Shown here piece by piece: positions 18,282-27,129 of a stretch of DNA of 64,000 nt. Under the pieces are notes generated by a model. It had not been told where the DNA came from. It saw nothing but the letters and a program-made list of their open reading frames with translations, and did not search any database. The position numbers and the translations under genes are program-made. Position 1 is the stretch's first letter. Each line of letters starts with the position of its first letter. This DNA comes from Microbacterium sp. GCS4 (GTDB lineage: Bacteria; Actinomycetota; Actinomycetes; Actinomycetales; Microbacteriaceae), in contig NZ_LGYE01000001.1 of the NCBI RefSeq assembly GCF_001262495.1, positions 186,001 to 250,000 on the forward strand, in the 5' to 3' direction.

Positions 18282-20222
18282 ATGCCCATTCTCCGGAGCA
18301 TCTCAGGACCCCGGGATCTCGACGCCCTGTCGGAGGACCAACTCGAGGAGCTGGCGGGCGAGATCCGTGAGTTCCTGGTCGAGAACGTCTCCCGCACGGG
18401 CGGGCACCTCGGTCCGAATCTCGGCGTCGTCGAGCTCACGATCGCGCTGCACCGCGTGTTCTCCTCCCCGGACGATCCGTTCATCTTCGACACCGGGCAC
18501 CAGTCGTACGTGCACAAGCTGCTCACCGGACGTCAGGACTTCTCCTCGTTGCGCCTGCGCGGCGGCCTGGCCGGATACCCGCAGCGCGGCGAGAGCGCTC
18601 ACGACGTCGTCGAGTCCTCGCACGCGTCGAGCTCGCTGAGCTGGGCCGACGGGGTGTCGCGTGCTCTCACGGCCACCGGACGCGCTGACCGCCACGTCGT
18701 CGCCGTGGTGGGAGACGGCGCCCTGACCGGGGGCATGACGTGGGAGGCGCTCAACAACATCTCCGACGACAACGACCGCAACCTCGTGATCGTCGTGAAC
18801 GACAACGGGCGCTCGTACGCGCCGACCATCGGCGGCATGTCCCGCTACCTCAACCGCGTGCGCACCGCCGCGGCCTACAAGGACCTCCATCAGCGGTCCG
18901 ACCGCTTCTTCCGCACCTTCGGCCCGGTCGGACGCGCCGTGTTCCGCGGTGTCCGTGGCGGCACGCACGGCTTCCTCTCGCGCTTCACGAACAACGAGGC
19001 GCTGTACTCGAACCTCGACATCAAGTACCTCGGCCCCGTCGACGGGCACGACCTCCCCGCGCTGATCGAGACGCTCGAGCTCGCGAAGTCCTACGGTGCT
19101 CCCGTGATCGTGCACGCGATCACCGAGAAGGGACGCGGCTACCAGCCGGCCCGTGACGATGAGGCCGACCAGTTCCACGCCGTCGGCAAGATCGACCCCG
19201 CGACGGGCGAGACGCTGTCCTCGGGCGGCCGCGGGTGGACCGACGTGTTCTCCGACGCGCTCGTCTCGGTGGGCGAGCGCCGTTCCGACGTGATCGCGAT
19301 GACCGCGGCGATGCTCCGTCCGACCGGACTCGCACCCTTCGCCGAGCGGTTCCCCGACCGTGTGTACGACGTCGGCATCGCCGAACAGCACGCCGTGGCC
19401 TCGGCGGCCGGCCTCGCTTTCGGCGGCCTTCACCCCGTGGTCGCGCTGTACGCCACGTTCATGAACCGTGCGTTCGACCAGGTGCTCATGGACGTCGCCC
19501 TGCACCGCGCCGGCGTCACGTTCGTGCTCGACCGCGCGGGGGTCACGGGCCCCGACGGACCGAGCCACCACGGCATGTGGGACCTCGCGATGCTGCAGAT
19601 CGTGCCGCACATCCGCATCGCAGCTCCCCGTGACGCTGTGCGCCTGCAGGAGGCGCTCGACGAGGCTGTGCTCGTCGACGACGCCCCCACCGTGATCCGC
19701 TTCCCGAAGGGCGACGTCGCCGCGGAGCTGCCCGCGATCGATCGTCTCGACGACGGCGTGGACGTTCTGGCGCGTGGCGAGTCGGAGGACGTCCTGATCG
19801 TCGGGATCGGGCCCTTCGCGGCTCTCGCCGTGGACGTCGCGGAGCGGTTGCGCGCGCAGGGCATCGGCGCGACCGTGATCGACCCGCGGTGGGCGATCCC
19901 CGTGCAGCCGTCGATCGTCGAGCTCGCGGCGCGGCACCGTCTCGTGATCACGCTGGAGGACGGCATCCGCGTCGGCGGCGTCGGCACCCGCGTGCGTCAG
20001 GTGCTGCGCGAAGCAGGCATCGACACGGCGGTCGATGAGCTGGGGCTTCCGGATGAGTTCATCGACCACGCCTCGCGCGACCAGATCCTCGCGGATGCGG
20101 GGCTCACCGCCCCGAAGATCGCGCAGGACGTCGTCGCGCAGGTGCTCGGCACCCGCATCCCGATGGCTCGTCAGTCGGGGGAGACCGGCGCGATCGAGTT
20201 CCCGTTGCACGAACGGGGTTGA
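18282..20222 (+). CDS. dxs: 1-deoxy-D-xylulose-5-phosphate synthase
   Basis: A 646-residue thiamine-diphosphate enzyme joining pyruvate and glyceraldehyde 3-phosphate, the first step of the MEP isoprenoid pathway. Visible are the N-terminal HLGPNLGVVELTIALH, the ThDP/Mg motif GDGALTGGMTWEALNN near residue 145, the GIAEQHAV segment with the catalytic glutamate near residue 365, and the transketolase C-domain. AGGAGG at 18271-18276 precedes ATG 18282 by five bases; GTG 18276 overlaps that site and is rejected as a start. It is monocistronic and convergent with the membrane-protein gene. Confidence 0.96.
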   Translation: MPILRSISGPRDLDALSEDQLEELAGEIREFLVENVSRTGGHLGPNLGVVELTIALHRVFSSPDDPFIFDTGHQSYVHKLLTGRQDFSSLRLRGGLAGYPQRGESAHDVVESSHASSSLSWADGVSRALTATGRADRHVVAVVGDGALTGGMTWEALNNISDDNDRNLVIVVNDNGRSYAPTIGGMSRYLNRVRTAAAYKDLHQRSDRFFRTFGPVGRAVFRGVRGGTHGFLSRFTNNEALYSNLDIKYLGPVDGHDLPALIETLELAKSYGAPVIVHAITEKGRGYQPARDDEADQFHAVGKIDPATGETLSSGGRGWTDVFSDALVSVGERRSDVIAMTAAMLRPTGLAPFAERFPDRVYDVGIAEQHAVASAAGLAFGGLHPVVALYATFMNRAFDQVLMDVALHRAGVTFVLDRAGVTGPDGPSHHGMWDLAMLQIVPHIRIAAPRDAVRLQEALDEAVLVDDAPTVIRFPKGDVAAELPAIDRLDDGVDVLARGESEDVLIVGIGPFAALAVDVAERLRAQGIGATVIDPRWAIPVQPSIVELAARHRLVITLEDGIRVGGVGTRVRQVLREAGIDTAVDELGLPDEFIDHASRDQILADAGLTAPKIAQDVVAQVLGTRIPMARQSGETGAIEFPLHERG

Positions 20223-20332
20223 TCAGCGGGTACGGGATCCGCGACGATGCCGAGGCGGTCGCGCCGCGCTGCGGCGTAGGCATCCTCAAGCCGCGCGCGA
20301 CGCGCCGTCAGCCACCGGCACGGCGTGCGCGT

Positions 20333-20905
20333 TCATGACGTCGTGGCATCCTCGACGACGGCATCCTCGTCCACTCGTGTGCGGATGAGCACGGCGTCCT
20401 TCCGCAGTGCTCGCCGGGCGCTGAGCCACCAGCCCAGCGGCGTCGCGATCGTGATCGCGACCGCCGGGGTCGCGATGAGGATCGTGTAGGTGTTCACCTC
20501 GGCGAGAGAGGGGATCACTCCGATGACCGTCAGGTAGAGCGCACCGATCGCGGCGCCCAGCACGGTGTAGGCCGTGACGTGCACGGGCATCGCACGCACA
20601 CGGCGAAGTGCGAGGGCGATGGGGCGGACGAGGAGGATGCCGAACGGCACGATCACCAGCGAGACGATCGCGACGATCACCGAGATCACCAGGATCGCGA
20701 GGCCTGAGATCAGCCAGTCCGACCAGAGCGGCTGCGTGGCGGCCGGCAGGGCCCAGAGCATGCTCGCGAGGATCCCCACGGGCACGAGCCCACAGAACAG
20801 CAGCCAGGTGAGCAGGCCGCCGTTCAGCACCTCGTCGGTGCTGAAGGCCATCGGGCGCTCGGGAGTGCGGACCGACGGGTCCGGCGCATGCGGCTCGGGG
20901 GTCAC
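20333..20905 (-). CDS. four-TM membrane protein in TetR operon
   Basis: A 190-residue membrane protein of unknown function. About four hydrophobic segments are visible (GGLLTWLLFCGLVPVGILASML, LISGLAILVISVIVAIVSLVIVPFGILL, VTAYTVLGAAIGALYLTVIGV, YTILIATPAVAITIATPLGWW). It overlaps the upstream TetR gene by four bases, so it is probably a target of that regulator. It could be a small transporter or envelope-stress protein; no family was recognised. Confidence 0.7.
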   Translation of the reverse strand: MTPEPHAPDPSVRTPERPMAFSTDEVLNGGLLTWLLFCGLVPVGILASMLWALPAATQPLWSDWLISGLAILVISVIVAIVSLVIVPFGILLVRPIALALRRVRAMPVHVTAYTVLGAAIGALYLTVIGVIPSLAEVNTYTILIATPAVAITIATPLGWWLSARRALRKDAVLIRTRVDEDAVVEDATTS

Positions 20906-21576
20906 GATCGCACCTCGGCGACCTGCACGAGGAGGTCGCGTACCGCGGAATGCACCCCGGGTACGCGGACGAACGGGAGCGCCAGCGCGAGCAGGCGCAG
21001 GCCCGTGGCGAGTAGCGTGCGCGTGTTCGTCTGGTCGGGGGACTGGTCGTAGGTCCAGCGGAGCACGAGGGCGAGATGTCCGACGAGCAACGCCTCGGGG
21101 AGCGGCGCGACGACGTCGTCGGGGAGTCGGTGCTGCGCCCCCTCCACGGCATCGCGGAAAAGCGCGACGGTCGTGTCGCGGGCGGGAGACGATTCGGTCG
21201 ACAGGGGATTGAGCGGGGAGTCGGGCGGGATCATCGCCGTGAGAAACCCCGGGGCCACGGCGCGGTACGGTGCGAGCGCGTCCAGACCGCTCAGGTAGAC
21301 GGTGCGCAGCCGGTCGACGAGCGCGGTCACGCCCTCGAGGCGCTCGCGCGCGAGATGCTCGTGCTCGCGCTGCACCTGCTCGTACAGCGCCTGCACGAGA
21401 TGCTCCTTGGAGGGGAAGTAGTAGTAGGCGTTGCCGACCGAGACCCCGGCCTGCTCGGCGATGGACCGCATGGTCGTGTCGGTGTAGCCGCGAGTCGTGA
21501 AGGAGTCGATCGCCGCCGCGCTGATGCGTGCGCGCGTGCGGTCGCTCTTGCTGCCCCGCTCCTCGGTTTCGAACAT
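20902..21576 (-). CDS. TetR-family transcriptional regulator
   Basis: A 224-residue TetR regulator. The N-terminal helix-turn-helix is classic (RTRARISAAAIDSFTTRGYTDTTMRSIAEQAGVSVGNAYYYFPSKEHL, about residues 13-60); the C-terminal ligand domain is helical. ATG 21576 lies inside a palindrome and is preferred to TTG 21582. It overlaps the membrane-protein gene downstream, suggesting a repressor/effector pair. The ligand is unknown. Confidence 0.85.
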   Translation of the reverse strand: MFETEERGSKSDRTRARISAAAIDSFTTRGYTDTTMRSIAEQAGVSVGNAYYYFPSKEHLVQALYEQVQREHEHLARERLEGVTALVDRLRTVYLSGLDALAPYRAVAPGFLTAMIPPDSPLNPLSTESSPARDTTVALFRDAVEGAQHRLPDDVVAPLPEALLVGHLALVLRWTYDQSPDQTNTRTLLATGLRLLALALPFVRVPGVHSAVRDLLVQVAEVRS

Positions 21577-21584
21577 GTTCAAAA
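21567..21584. promoter_or_regulatory. possible autoregulatory TetR operator
   Basis: GAACATGTTC is a perfect palindrome, and three further outer pairs (T/A) match after one mismatch, giving about 18 bp. It overlaps the start codon of the TetR gene. Because it also encodes the start it could be coincidental. Confidence 0.35.
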
Positions 21585-21638
21585 ACTACACCCGGTGGCG
21601 ACGGACCGCCAACCCGACGGTCACTCGCGCCGTGAGGA

Positions 21639-22328
21639 TCAGTTCAGCGCATGCAGGGCGGCGACGGCCTCCGCGCCGCGATCGCTGTCGCGGAGCGCCG
21701 TGGACAGGAGGTACCCGTCGGTGAGCGCGTCGCCCGTGACCATCACGCGCACGAGCTCGACGCCGCAGGCGCGACGCACCTCCTCGGCGCTGGCCGCGAT
21801 CACCCGCGTGTTGATCTCGTCGTTGTGGGGGAGCTCAGCGCCGTCGAGCCCGCGGATCACGTCGCGCAGGGAGGCGCCGACGATGTTCGACGCCCGCTCC
21901 GTCACGTTCACGACGTCGAGTTCGAACACCCGAAGATCTCGCCCGTTCGGTATCGGTCGCCACTCGAACGATGCGTGCACGCGATGCTGGTGGCCGCTCG
22001 CGCCGGTCATCTCTCGGGCGGGAAGATCGGTCGCCCGGCAGCGCACGTCGACGAGCTTGTACCAGTAGAAGAGCGGGAACGCGCCGTGGGTTCCCGGGTG
22101 CAGCACGACGACCTCTCCCACCGCGCCACCGCGGTTCGTCGGGCGACGCGGCGGACGGTTGCGGATGATCGGCTTCCCGTTGCGGGTGCGGATCGCGGCC
22201 CACCCCTCGTCGACCGTGACCAGGAAGATCTTCAGCAGCGCGGGAACCACGAGCAGGATGGTGAGGATCGCCGTGCCGGTCTTGAACAGCCCCGACATCC
22301 CCTTGCCTCCGAGCATCGAGAGGATCAT
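21639..22328 (-). CDS. SPFH/band-7-like membrane-anchored protein
   Basis: A 229-residue protein with one N-terminal transmembrane segment (TGTAILTILLVVPALLKIFLV, about 12-32) and a C-terminal domain of SPFH/band-7 type (VDEGWAAIRTRNGKPI, then alternating strands and VTERASNIVGASLRDVIRG). Such proteins scaffold membrane domains or proteases; the role here is unknown. GGAG stands eight bases before ATG 22328; an ATG six bases further upstream has poor spacing. It is a single gene. Confidence 0.6.
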   Translation of the reverse strand: MILSMLGGKGMSGLFKTGTAILTILLVVPALLKIFLVTVDEGWAAIRTRNGKPIIRNRPPRRPTNRGGAVGEVVVLHPGTHGAFPLFYWYKLVDVRCRATDLPAREMTGASGHQHRVHASFEWRPIPNGRDLRVFELDVVNVTERASNIVGASLRDVIRGLDGAELPHNDEINTRVIAASAEEVRRACGVELVRVMVTGDALTDGYLLSTALRDSDRGAEAVAALHALN

Positions 22329-22459
22329 GTCCATGACTCCACTGTGCATGCTCGACGCTGTCGACACGGCCCAGAGGGGATGTCGTACGGCGGAGTTCAC
22401 ACGCTGTTCGATGCGCGTTCGCCGCTCCGCCTCCCGCTGGATACGGCATGCGAGGGAGG

Positions 22460-23929
22460 TCAGTCGTGCTCGGCGAGGATCTCCGCGACGATCGCCTCGA
22501 CGACAGGGAGCAGGAGCGCCCGGTCCGTCTCGACGAGCCCCACGCGCGTCCGGCGATCCAGCACGTCGTCCGCCGTCAGAGCGCCCTCCGCCCGCACCGC
22601 GTAGTCGACCTCGGCGCGGGTGAGTGCGAGCCCCTCGAGAAGGGGAGCGGACGCCGTCGGCGCAGCGGTGTCGTGCGGTATGACGCGATCGACGAGGCGC
22701 AGGGTCGCCGTGCGGCTCGGCGTCGCGGGCAGACCGCGCAACCTCGCCGCGAGGTCGACCGCGTCCTCGGCCATGCGCCGATAGGTCGTGAGTTTTCCGC
22801 CGAGCACGTTGACGAACCCGCCGGCCGACTCCGCGGCCAGATGCCGTCGCGAGATGTCCGCGGTGGAATCGGCGCCCGAGTCCACCAGCGGTCGCAGGCC
22901 GGCGAACGCACCGCGCACACGGTCGCGCGACACCGGCGCGTCGAGCACGCGGTTCAGGGTGTCGAGCAGGAACGCGATCTCCGGCTCCGTGGGCGTTGCG
23001 ACGTCCGGTACGGGACCGGGGGCGTCTTCGTCGGTCAGACCGACGATCACGCGACCGCCCTGCTGGGGCAGCGCGAACACGAAGCGACTGATCGAGCCCT
23101 CATGGGGGATGGTCAGGGCGGCGGTCGGGTGGCCGAGGTCGCGCGCGTCGAGGACGATGTGCGTTCCGCGGCTGGGGCGGATGGTGATGGCCTCGTCCAA
23201 ACCGCCGGCCCAGGCACCCGTCGCGTTCACGACGCTGCGTGCACGGAAGTCGACCCGGGTCCCCGTGAGCGCGTCCTCGGCAGCGGCGCCGTCTGCGCGC
23301 AGCGACACCGCCCGCACTCGGGTGAGGATGCGCGCGCCGTGTGCCGCGGCGGTGCGGGCCACGGTGGCGACGAGGCGCGCGTCGTCGACCAGTTGGCCGT
23401 CGAACGAGAGCATCCCGCCTCGCAGACCCTGTGCAGCGAGCGCCGGCACGAGTGCTCGGGCGGTGCGTGCGGTGACGGGGCGCGGTGCGGGCAGGACGCG
23501 CCTGGACGTGCCGGCGCGCATGCGCAGCAGGTCGCCGAGCGCCATCCCCACCGCACCCGTCGCATGCTGCCGGAGGCTGACGCCCGGCACGAACGGCAGC
23601 AGCTGGCCGAGCGGCCGGATCAGGTGCGGAGCGATGGTCGTCATGAGCAGGTGGCGTTCGACCGCGCTCTCCCTCGCGGTCGCGACGTCACCGGTCGCCA
23701 GATAGCGCAGGCCGCCGTGCACGAGTTTCGAGCTGAAACGGCTCGTGCCGTAAGCGAGGTCCTGCGCCTCGATGAGCGTCACGGTGAGGCCGCGTGAGGC
23801 GGCGTCGAGCGCGACGCCTGCGCCGGTGATCCCGCCGCCGGCCACCAGCACATCGACGGTCTCGGATGCGGCGCGGTCGAGATCCACGGCCCGACGCGCG
23901 GCGTTGAGGTCGGGGGAGCCGGTGATCAT
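22460..23929 (-). CDS. glpD: FAD-dependent glycerol-3-phosphate dehydrogenase
   Basis: A 489-residue GlpD-type flavoprotein that oxidises sn-glycerol 3-phosphate to DHAP, passing electrons to quinone. The dinucleotide fold VAGGGITGAGVALDAASRG is at about 29-47, followed by the family signature GTSRFSSKLVHGGLRYL and by GGKLTTYRRMAEDAVD near residue 385. The shortened length is similar to mycobacterial GlpD1. Its start overlaps the TetR stop by four bases, and it is divergent from the flavoprotein-DAG kinase operon. Confidence 0.9.
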   Translation of the reverse strand: MITGSPDLNAARRAVDLDRAASETVDVLVAGGGITGAGVALDAASRGLTVTLIEAQDLAYGTSRFSSKLVHGGLRYLATGDVATARESAVERHLLMTTIAPHLIRPLGQLLPFVPGVSLRQHATGAVGMALGDLLRMRAGTSRRVLPAPRPVTARTARALVPALAAQGLRGGMLSFDGQLVDDARLVATVARTAAAHGARILTRVRAVSLRADGAAAEDALTGTRVDFRARSVVNATGAWAGGLDEAITIRPSRGTHIVLDARDLGHPTAALTIPHEGSISRFVFALPQQGGRVIVGLTDEDAPGPVPDVATPTEPEIAFLLDTLNRVLDAPVSRDRVRGAFAGLRPLVDSGADSTADISRRHLAAESAGGFVNVLGGKLTTYRRMAEDAVDLAARLRGLPATPSRTATLRLVDRVIPHDTAAPTASAPLLEGLALTRAEVDYAVRAEGALTADDVLDRRTRVGLVETDRALLLPVVEAIVAEILAEHD

Positions 23930-24558
23930 GCGCGGAGCAGCCCGTCCAGTGCGGCACGCAGCTCCCGCTCCCAGGCGCTCTCGGAGACCAGGTCGGAGAC
24001 CGTGCCGTGCGACAGCACCGCGGACTGGGCGAGGAGCAGCAGCATCACGGCCATCTCGGCGGGATCCTCGCGGCGCACATCGCCGTTCTCCTGAGCGGCG
24101 GCGATGGCGCGGGCGAGCCAGGCGAGGATGAGTCGCTGGCTCGAGCCCACCCGCTGCAGCGTGTAGCGCGTGAACGCCTCGGGTTCCTCGTCGAGGAGCC
24201 TCCCGTAGACGGGGTCTCTGCGGAAGAGCGCGGAGAAGCGGAGGACGTCGTCGACGAGGGCCTCACGGGAGCGGGACGGCTCCGGGAACTCCGCGACGAT
24301 GCCCGCCACGCGCCGCAGCAGGGCAGCGCGCACGACGTCGTCGGCGTCGGTCCAGCTGCGATAGATCGTCGGGCGGCTGTGGCCGGCGCGGCGCGCGAGC
24401 TCGGCGATCGTCACGCCATGCACTCCGCGTCGCAGTATGAGCTCGTCAGCGGCGTCGAGGATGCGGATCTGCGTCGCGTCCCAGTGCGGGACGCGGTCGC
24501 GCGGCGGAACATCGTGCGACGAGAGCTCGACGGGCGTCACTGCTTGACGTTCTTCCAT
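23926..24558 (-). CDS. TetR-family regulator of the glycerolipid locus
   Basis: A 210-residue TetR regulator. The helix-turn-helix lies at about residues 28-75 (ILDAADELILRRGVHGVTIAELARRAGHSRPTIYRSW). It precedes and overlaps glpD and is divergent from the alkyl-DHAP-synthase-like gene with 20 bases between start codons. A near-symmetric 19-bp operator fills that gap, so the protein probably controls both directions. An acyl or lipid effector is plausible from context but unproven. Confidence 0.87.
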   Translation of the reverse strand: MEERQAVTPVELSSHDVPPRDRVPHWDATQIRILDAADELILRRGVHGVTIAELARRAGHSRPTIYRSWTDADDVVRAALLRRVAGIVAEFPEPSRSREALVDDVLRFSALFRRDPVYGRLLDEEPEAFTRYTLQRVGSSQRLILAWLARAIAAAQENGDVRREDPAEMAVMLLLLAQSAVLSHGTVSDLVSESAWERELRAALDGLLRA

Positions 24559-24560
24559 GA

Positions 24561-24579
24561 TGTGTCACACTGTAACGCA
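24561..24579. promoter_or_regulatory. probable TetR operator between divergent lipid genes
   Basis: TGTGTCACA and TGTAACGCA form a dyad around a central C, with seven of nine arm positions complementary. It fills the 20-base gap between the two start codons (24558 and 24579). Confidence 0.55.
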
Positions 24580-26201
24580 TGACCCACGGGAACGGCAGAG
24601 AGGCCGCGGACTCGGAGATGCGCTGGAACGGCTGGGGCGATCCGGCCCGGGCCAAGGACCTCCCACTGGCAGTGCGGACGCTGCTTCCCCTGCTGCTCGG
24701 ACGGATCCGCAGGCCCGCCGCCGGCGTCGAACTCGCGGCGGTCGCACTCGCGGAGTCCGCGCTGGACGACGCCGACATCGCGGCATTCGCGGCCATCGTG
24801 GGCGCGCAGCACGTCACGACCGCTCACGATGCGCGCGTGCGCCACTCCGGCGGGCGCTCGACCCCCGATCTGCTGCGGCTCCGCGAGCACGAGCAGACCG
24901 CGCCCGACGGCGTCGTGCGCCCGGCTAGCCACGAGGAGGTCTCGGCGAGCCTGCGCGTGGCGGTCGAGCGCGGGATCGCCGTCATCCCGTTCGGCGGAGG
25001 CACCAGCGTCGTGGGAGCGCTCGACCCCGAACGCGGAGACCACCGCGCGGTCGTCAGCCTCGATCTGCGACGCCTTCGCGGCGTGCTGAGCGTCGACGGC
25101 GTCAGCGGCGAGGCCGTCATCGCGGCAGGCACGACCGGACCGGACGCCGAGGCGGAGCTCGCCCACCATGGCTACGAGCTCGGGCACTACCCGCAGAGCT
25201 TCCGATATGCGACGATCGGCGGCTTCGCCGCGGCGCGGTCCTCGGGGCAGAACTCGGCCGGGAACGGACGCTTCGACACCATGGTCACGGGCATCCGCGT
25301 CGCGACGCCGACGGGGGACCTCGCGCTCGGTCGCTCGCCCGGGTCCGCGGCCGGGCCCGATCTGGTCCGCGTCTTCCTCGGCTCCGAAGGGGTGTTCGGC
25401 GTGATCACCGAGGTCCGCGTGCGTGTGCATCCGATTCCCCGCGACCGGGTCTTCGAGTCGTGGACCTTTCCCGACTTCTCGAGCGGCGTCGACGCGCTGC
25501 GCCGGGTCGCGCAGGGAGGAGGCGGTCCCACGGTGATCCGTCTCTCGGACGAGGCGGAGACGGCAGTGAGCCTCGCACAGGTCGGACGGATCGGGAAGGC
25601 GCTCGCGAAGGGCGCCAGCGCGGTCACCGTCTACGAAGGCGACGGGATAGCCGAGAGGCGGGAACGCACGAGCGCGCTGCTGCGTGCCGCCGGCGGCACG
25701 TCCGCGGGGCAAGGCGCGTCGGAGGAGTGGCTCACCGGACGCTTCGACGGGCCGTATCTGCGTGACTCCCTGCTGGACGCGGGAGTGTTCTGCGAGACGC
25801 TCGAGACCGCAACCGTCTGGTCGAACCTGACGGCTCTGAAGGCCGCCGTCGAGAGCGCTCTGCGTGACGGCCTCTCCGCCGAGGGCGCGCGAGTGCACGT
25901 GATGTGCCATGTGTCGCATGTCTACCCGACCGGGGCGTCGCTGTACTTCACGGTGCTCGCGGGCATCCGAGCGGACCCGCTGCCGATCTGGGCGCGGGTC
26001 AAGGCACGGACCAATGACGCCATCATCGCCGCCGGCGGCACCATCAGCCACCATCACGCCGTCGGCCGCGATCATGCGCCCTGGCTCGAGAGGGAGATCG
26101 GCACCACCGGTGTGCGTATCCTCCGAGCGATCAAGCGCGAGCTCGATCCGACGGGCATCCTCAATCCCGGAGCGCTGATCCCCGTGGAGCGGACGCACTG
26201 A
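24579..26201 (+). CDS. FAD-linked oxidase, alkylglycerone-phosphate (alkyl-DHAP) synthase-like
   Basis: A 540-residue flavoprotein with a PCMH-type FAD domain (VIPFGGGTSVVGAL near 134; RSSGQNSAGNGRFDTMVTG near 218) and the diagnostic SHHHAVGRDHAPWL histidine-rich motif near residue 488 found in alkyl-DHAP synthases. That family exchanges the acyl of acyl-DHAP for a fatty alcohol. A GlpD neighbour that supplies DHAP fits. It may be leaderless from ATG 24579, or start at ATG 24618 (RWNGWGDP is the usual family beginning) after GGACTCGGAG. The DAG kinase gene follows after one base. Confidence 0.85.
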   Translation: MTHGNGREAADSEMRWNGWGDPARAKDLPLAVRTLLPLLLGRIRRPAAGVELAAVALAESALDDADIAAFAAIVGAQHVTTAHDARVRHSGGRSTPDLLRLREHEQTAPDGVVRPASHEEVSASLRVAVERGIAVIPFGGGTSVVGALDPERGDHRAVVSLDLRRLRGVLSVDGVSGEAVIAAGTTGPDAEAELAHHGYELGHYPQSFRYATIGGFAAARSSGQNSAGNGRFDTMVTGIRVATPTGDLALGRSPGSAAGPDLVRVFLGSEGVFGVITEVRVRVHPIPRDRVFESWTFPDFSSGVDALRRVAQGGGGPTVIRLSDEAETAVSLAQVGRIGKALAKGASAVTVYEGDGIAERRERTSALLRAAGGTSAGQGASEEWLTGRFDGPYLRDSLLDAGVFCETLETATVWSNLTALKAAVESALRDGLSAEGARVHVMCHVSHVYPTGASLYFTVLAGIRADPLPIWARVKARTNDAIIAAGGTISHHHAVGRDHAPWLEREIGTTGVRILRAIKRELDPTGILNPGALIPVERTH

Positions 26202-26202
26202 G

Positions 26203-27129
26203 ATGGGAGCGCACATCGCCGTGCTGACCAACCCCTCTGCCGGCAAGGGACGCGCGCGGAGGGTCGCCGATGCGGTGGTCGAGCACTTGCGTCGGCGCCG
26301 CTCCGAGGTCCGCGTGTACGAGGGCGCGACCGCGGTCGAGACCAGGGAGCTCGCAGGCCAGGCGATCGCCGACCGACCCGACGCCCTCGTCGTGGTGGGC
26401 GGAGACGGCACGCTCTCCGGAATCCTCGACGATCTGATCCGTGGCGGGATCCCCGTCGTGCTCGTGCCCGCGGGGACGGGAAACGATCTCGCGCGGGCAT
26501 TGGGGCTGCCGCGCCACGATCCGACCGCCGCCGTCGACGTCGCACTCGACGGTGCCGTCCGCAGGATCGACGTCGGCGAGGTGCGCTCCGGGGGATCCGC
26601 CTCCGCCTTCCTCACGATCGCGGCCCTCGGCTTCGATGCGAAGGTGAGCGAGCGCACGAACGTGCTGCGGTGGCCGCACGGAGCGCTGCGCTACTACCTC
26701 GCACTCGTGATCGAGTTGGCGCGGCTGCGTCCGCTGTCGTTCGCCGTGGCGGTCGACGGCGGTGCGCGACAAGAGCGGCCGGGCACGCTGATCGCGGTCG
26801 GGAACACCCCGAGCTACGGCGGCGGAATGCCGGTGTGCGTCGGCGCCGATCCGGCGGACGGGATGCTGGACCTCGTCGAGGTCGCCCCGATCGGCCGTCT
26901 CCGACTGCTGCGGCTGTTCCCGCTTCTTCTGAAGGGCAGGCATCTGGCCCGCCCGGAGGTCGCCCACCGCCGTGCGCGCTCGGTGACCGTGAGCGCTCCC
27001 GGTCTGGTCGTCTACGCGGATGGCGAGCGTCTCGGCGAGGACGAGTGCACCATCACGGTGCGTCCCCGCGCGTTGGCGATCCTGCTGCCGCACGATCAGC
27101 CGGCCGGACGGGAGCGCGAGGATGACTGA
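26203..27129 (+). CDS. diacylglycerol kinase-family lipid kinase
   Basis: A 308-residue DAGK/YegS-type lipid kinase. The N-terminal NPSAGKGRARR (about residue 9), the nucleotide loop VVGGDGTLSGILDDL near 64 and PAGTGNDLARALG near 88 are all intact. It would phosphorylate diacylglycerol or a related lipid to its phosphate at the membrane. The gene is tightly packed between the flavoprotein (one base) and the GMC oxidoreductase (eight-base overlap), so one operon is likely. Confidence 0.9.
   Translation: MGAHIAVLTNPSAGKGRARRVADAVVEHLRRRRSEVRVYEGATAVETRELAGQAIADRPDALVVVGGDGTLSGILDDLIRGGIPVVLVPAGTGNDLARALGLPRHDPTAAVDVALDGAVRRIDVGEVRSGGSASAFLTIAALGFDAKVSERTNVLRWPHGALRYYLALVIELARLRPLSFAVAVDGGARQERPGTLIAVGNTPSYGGGMPVCVGADPADGMLDLVEVAPIGRLRLLRLFPLLLKGRHLARPEVAHRRARSVTVSAPGLVVYADGERLGEDECTITVRPRALAILLPHDQPAGREREDD

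Noticed and set aside
20286..21152. 288-codon open frame on the minus strand
   Set aside because: It overlaps the TetR and membrane-protein genes in another frame; the latter have real motifs and hydrophobic segments.
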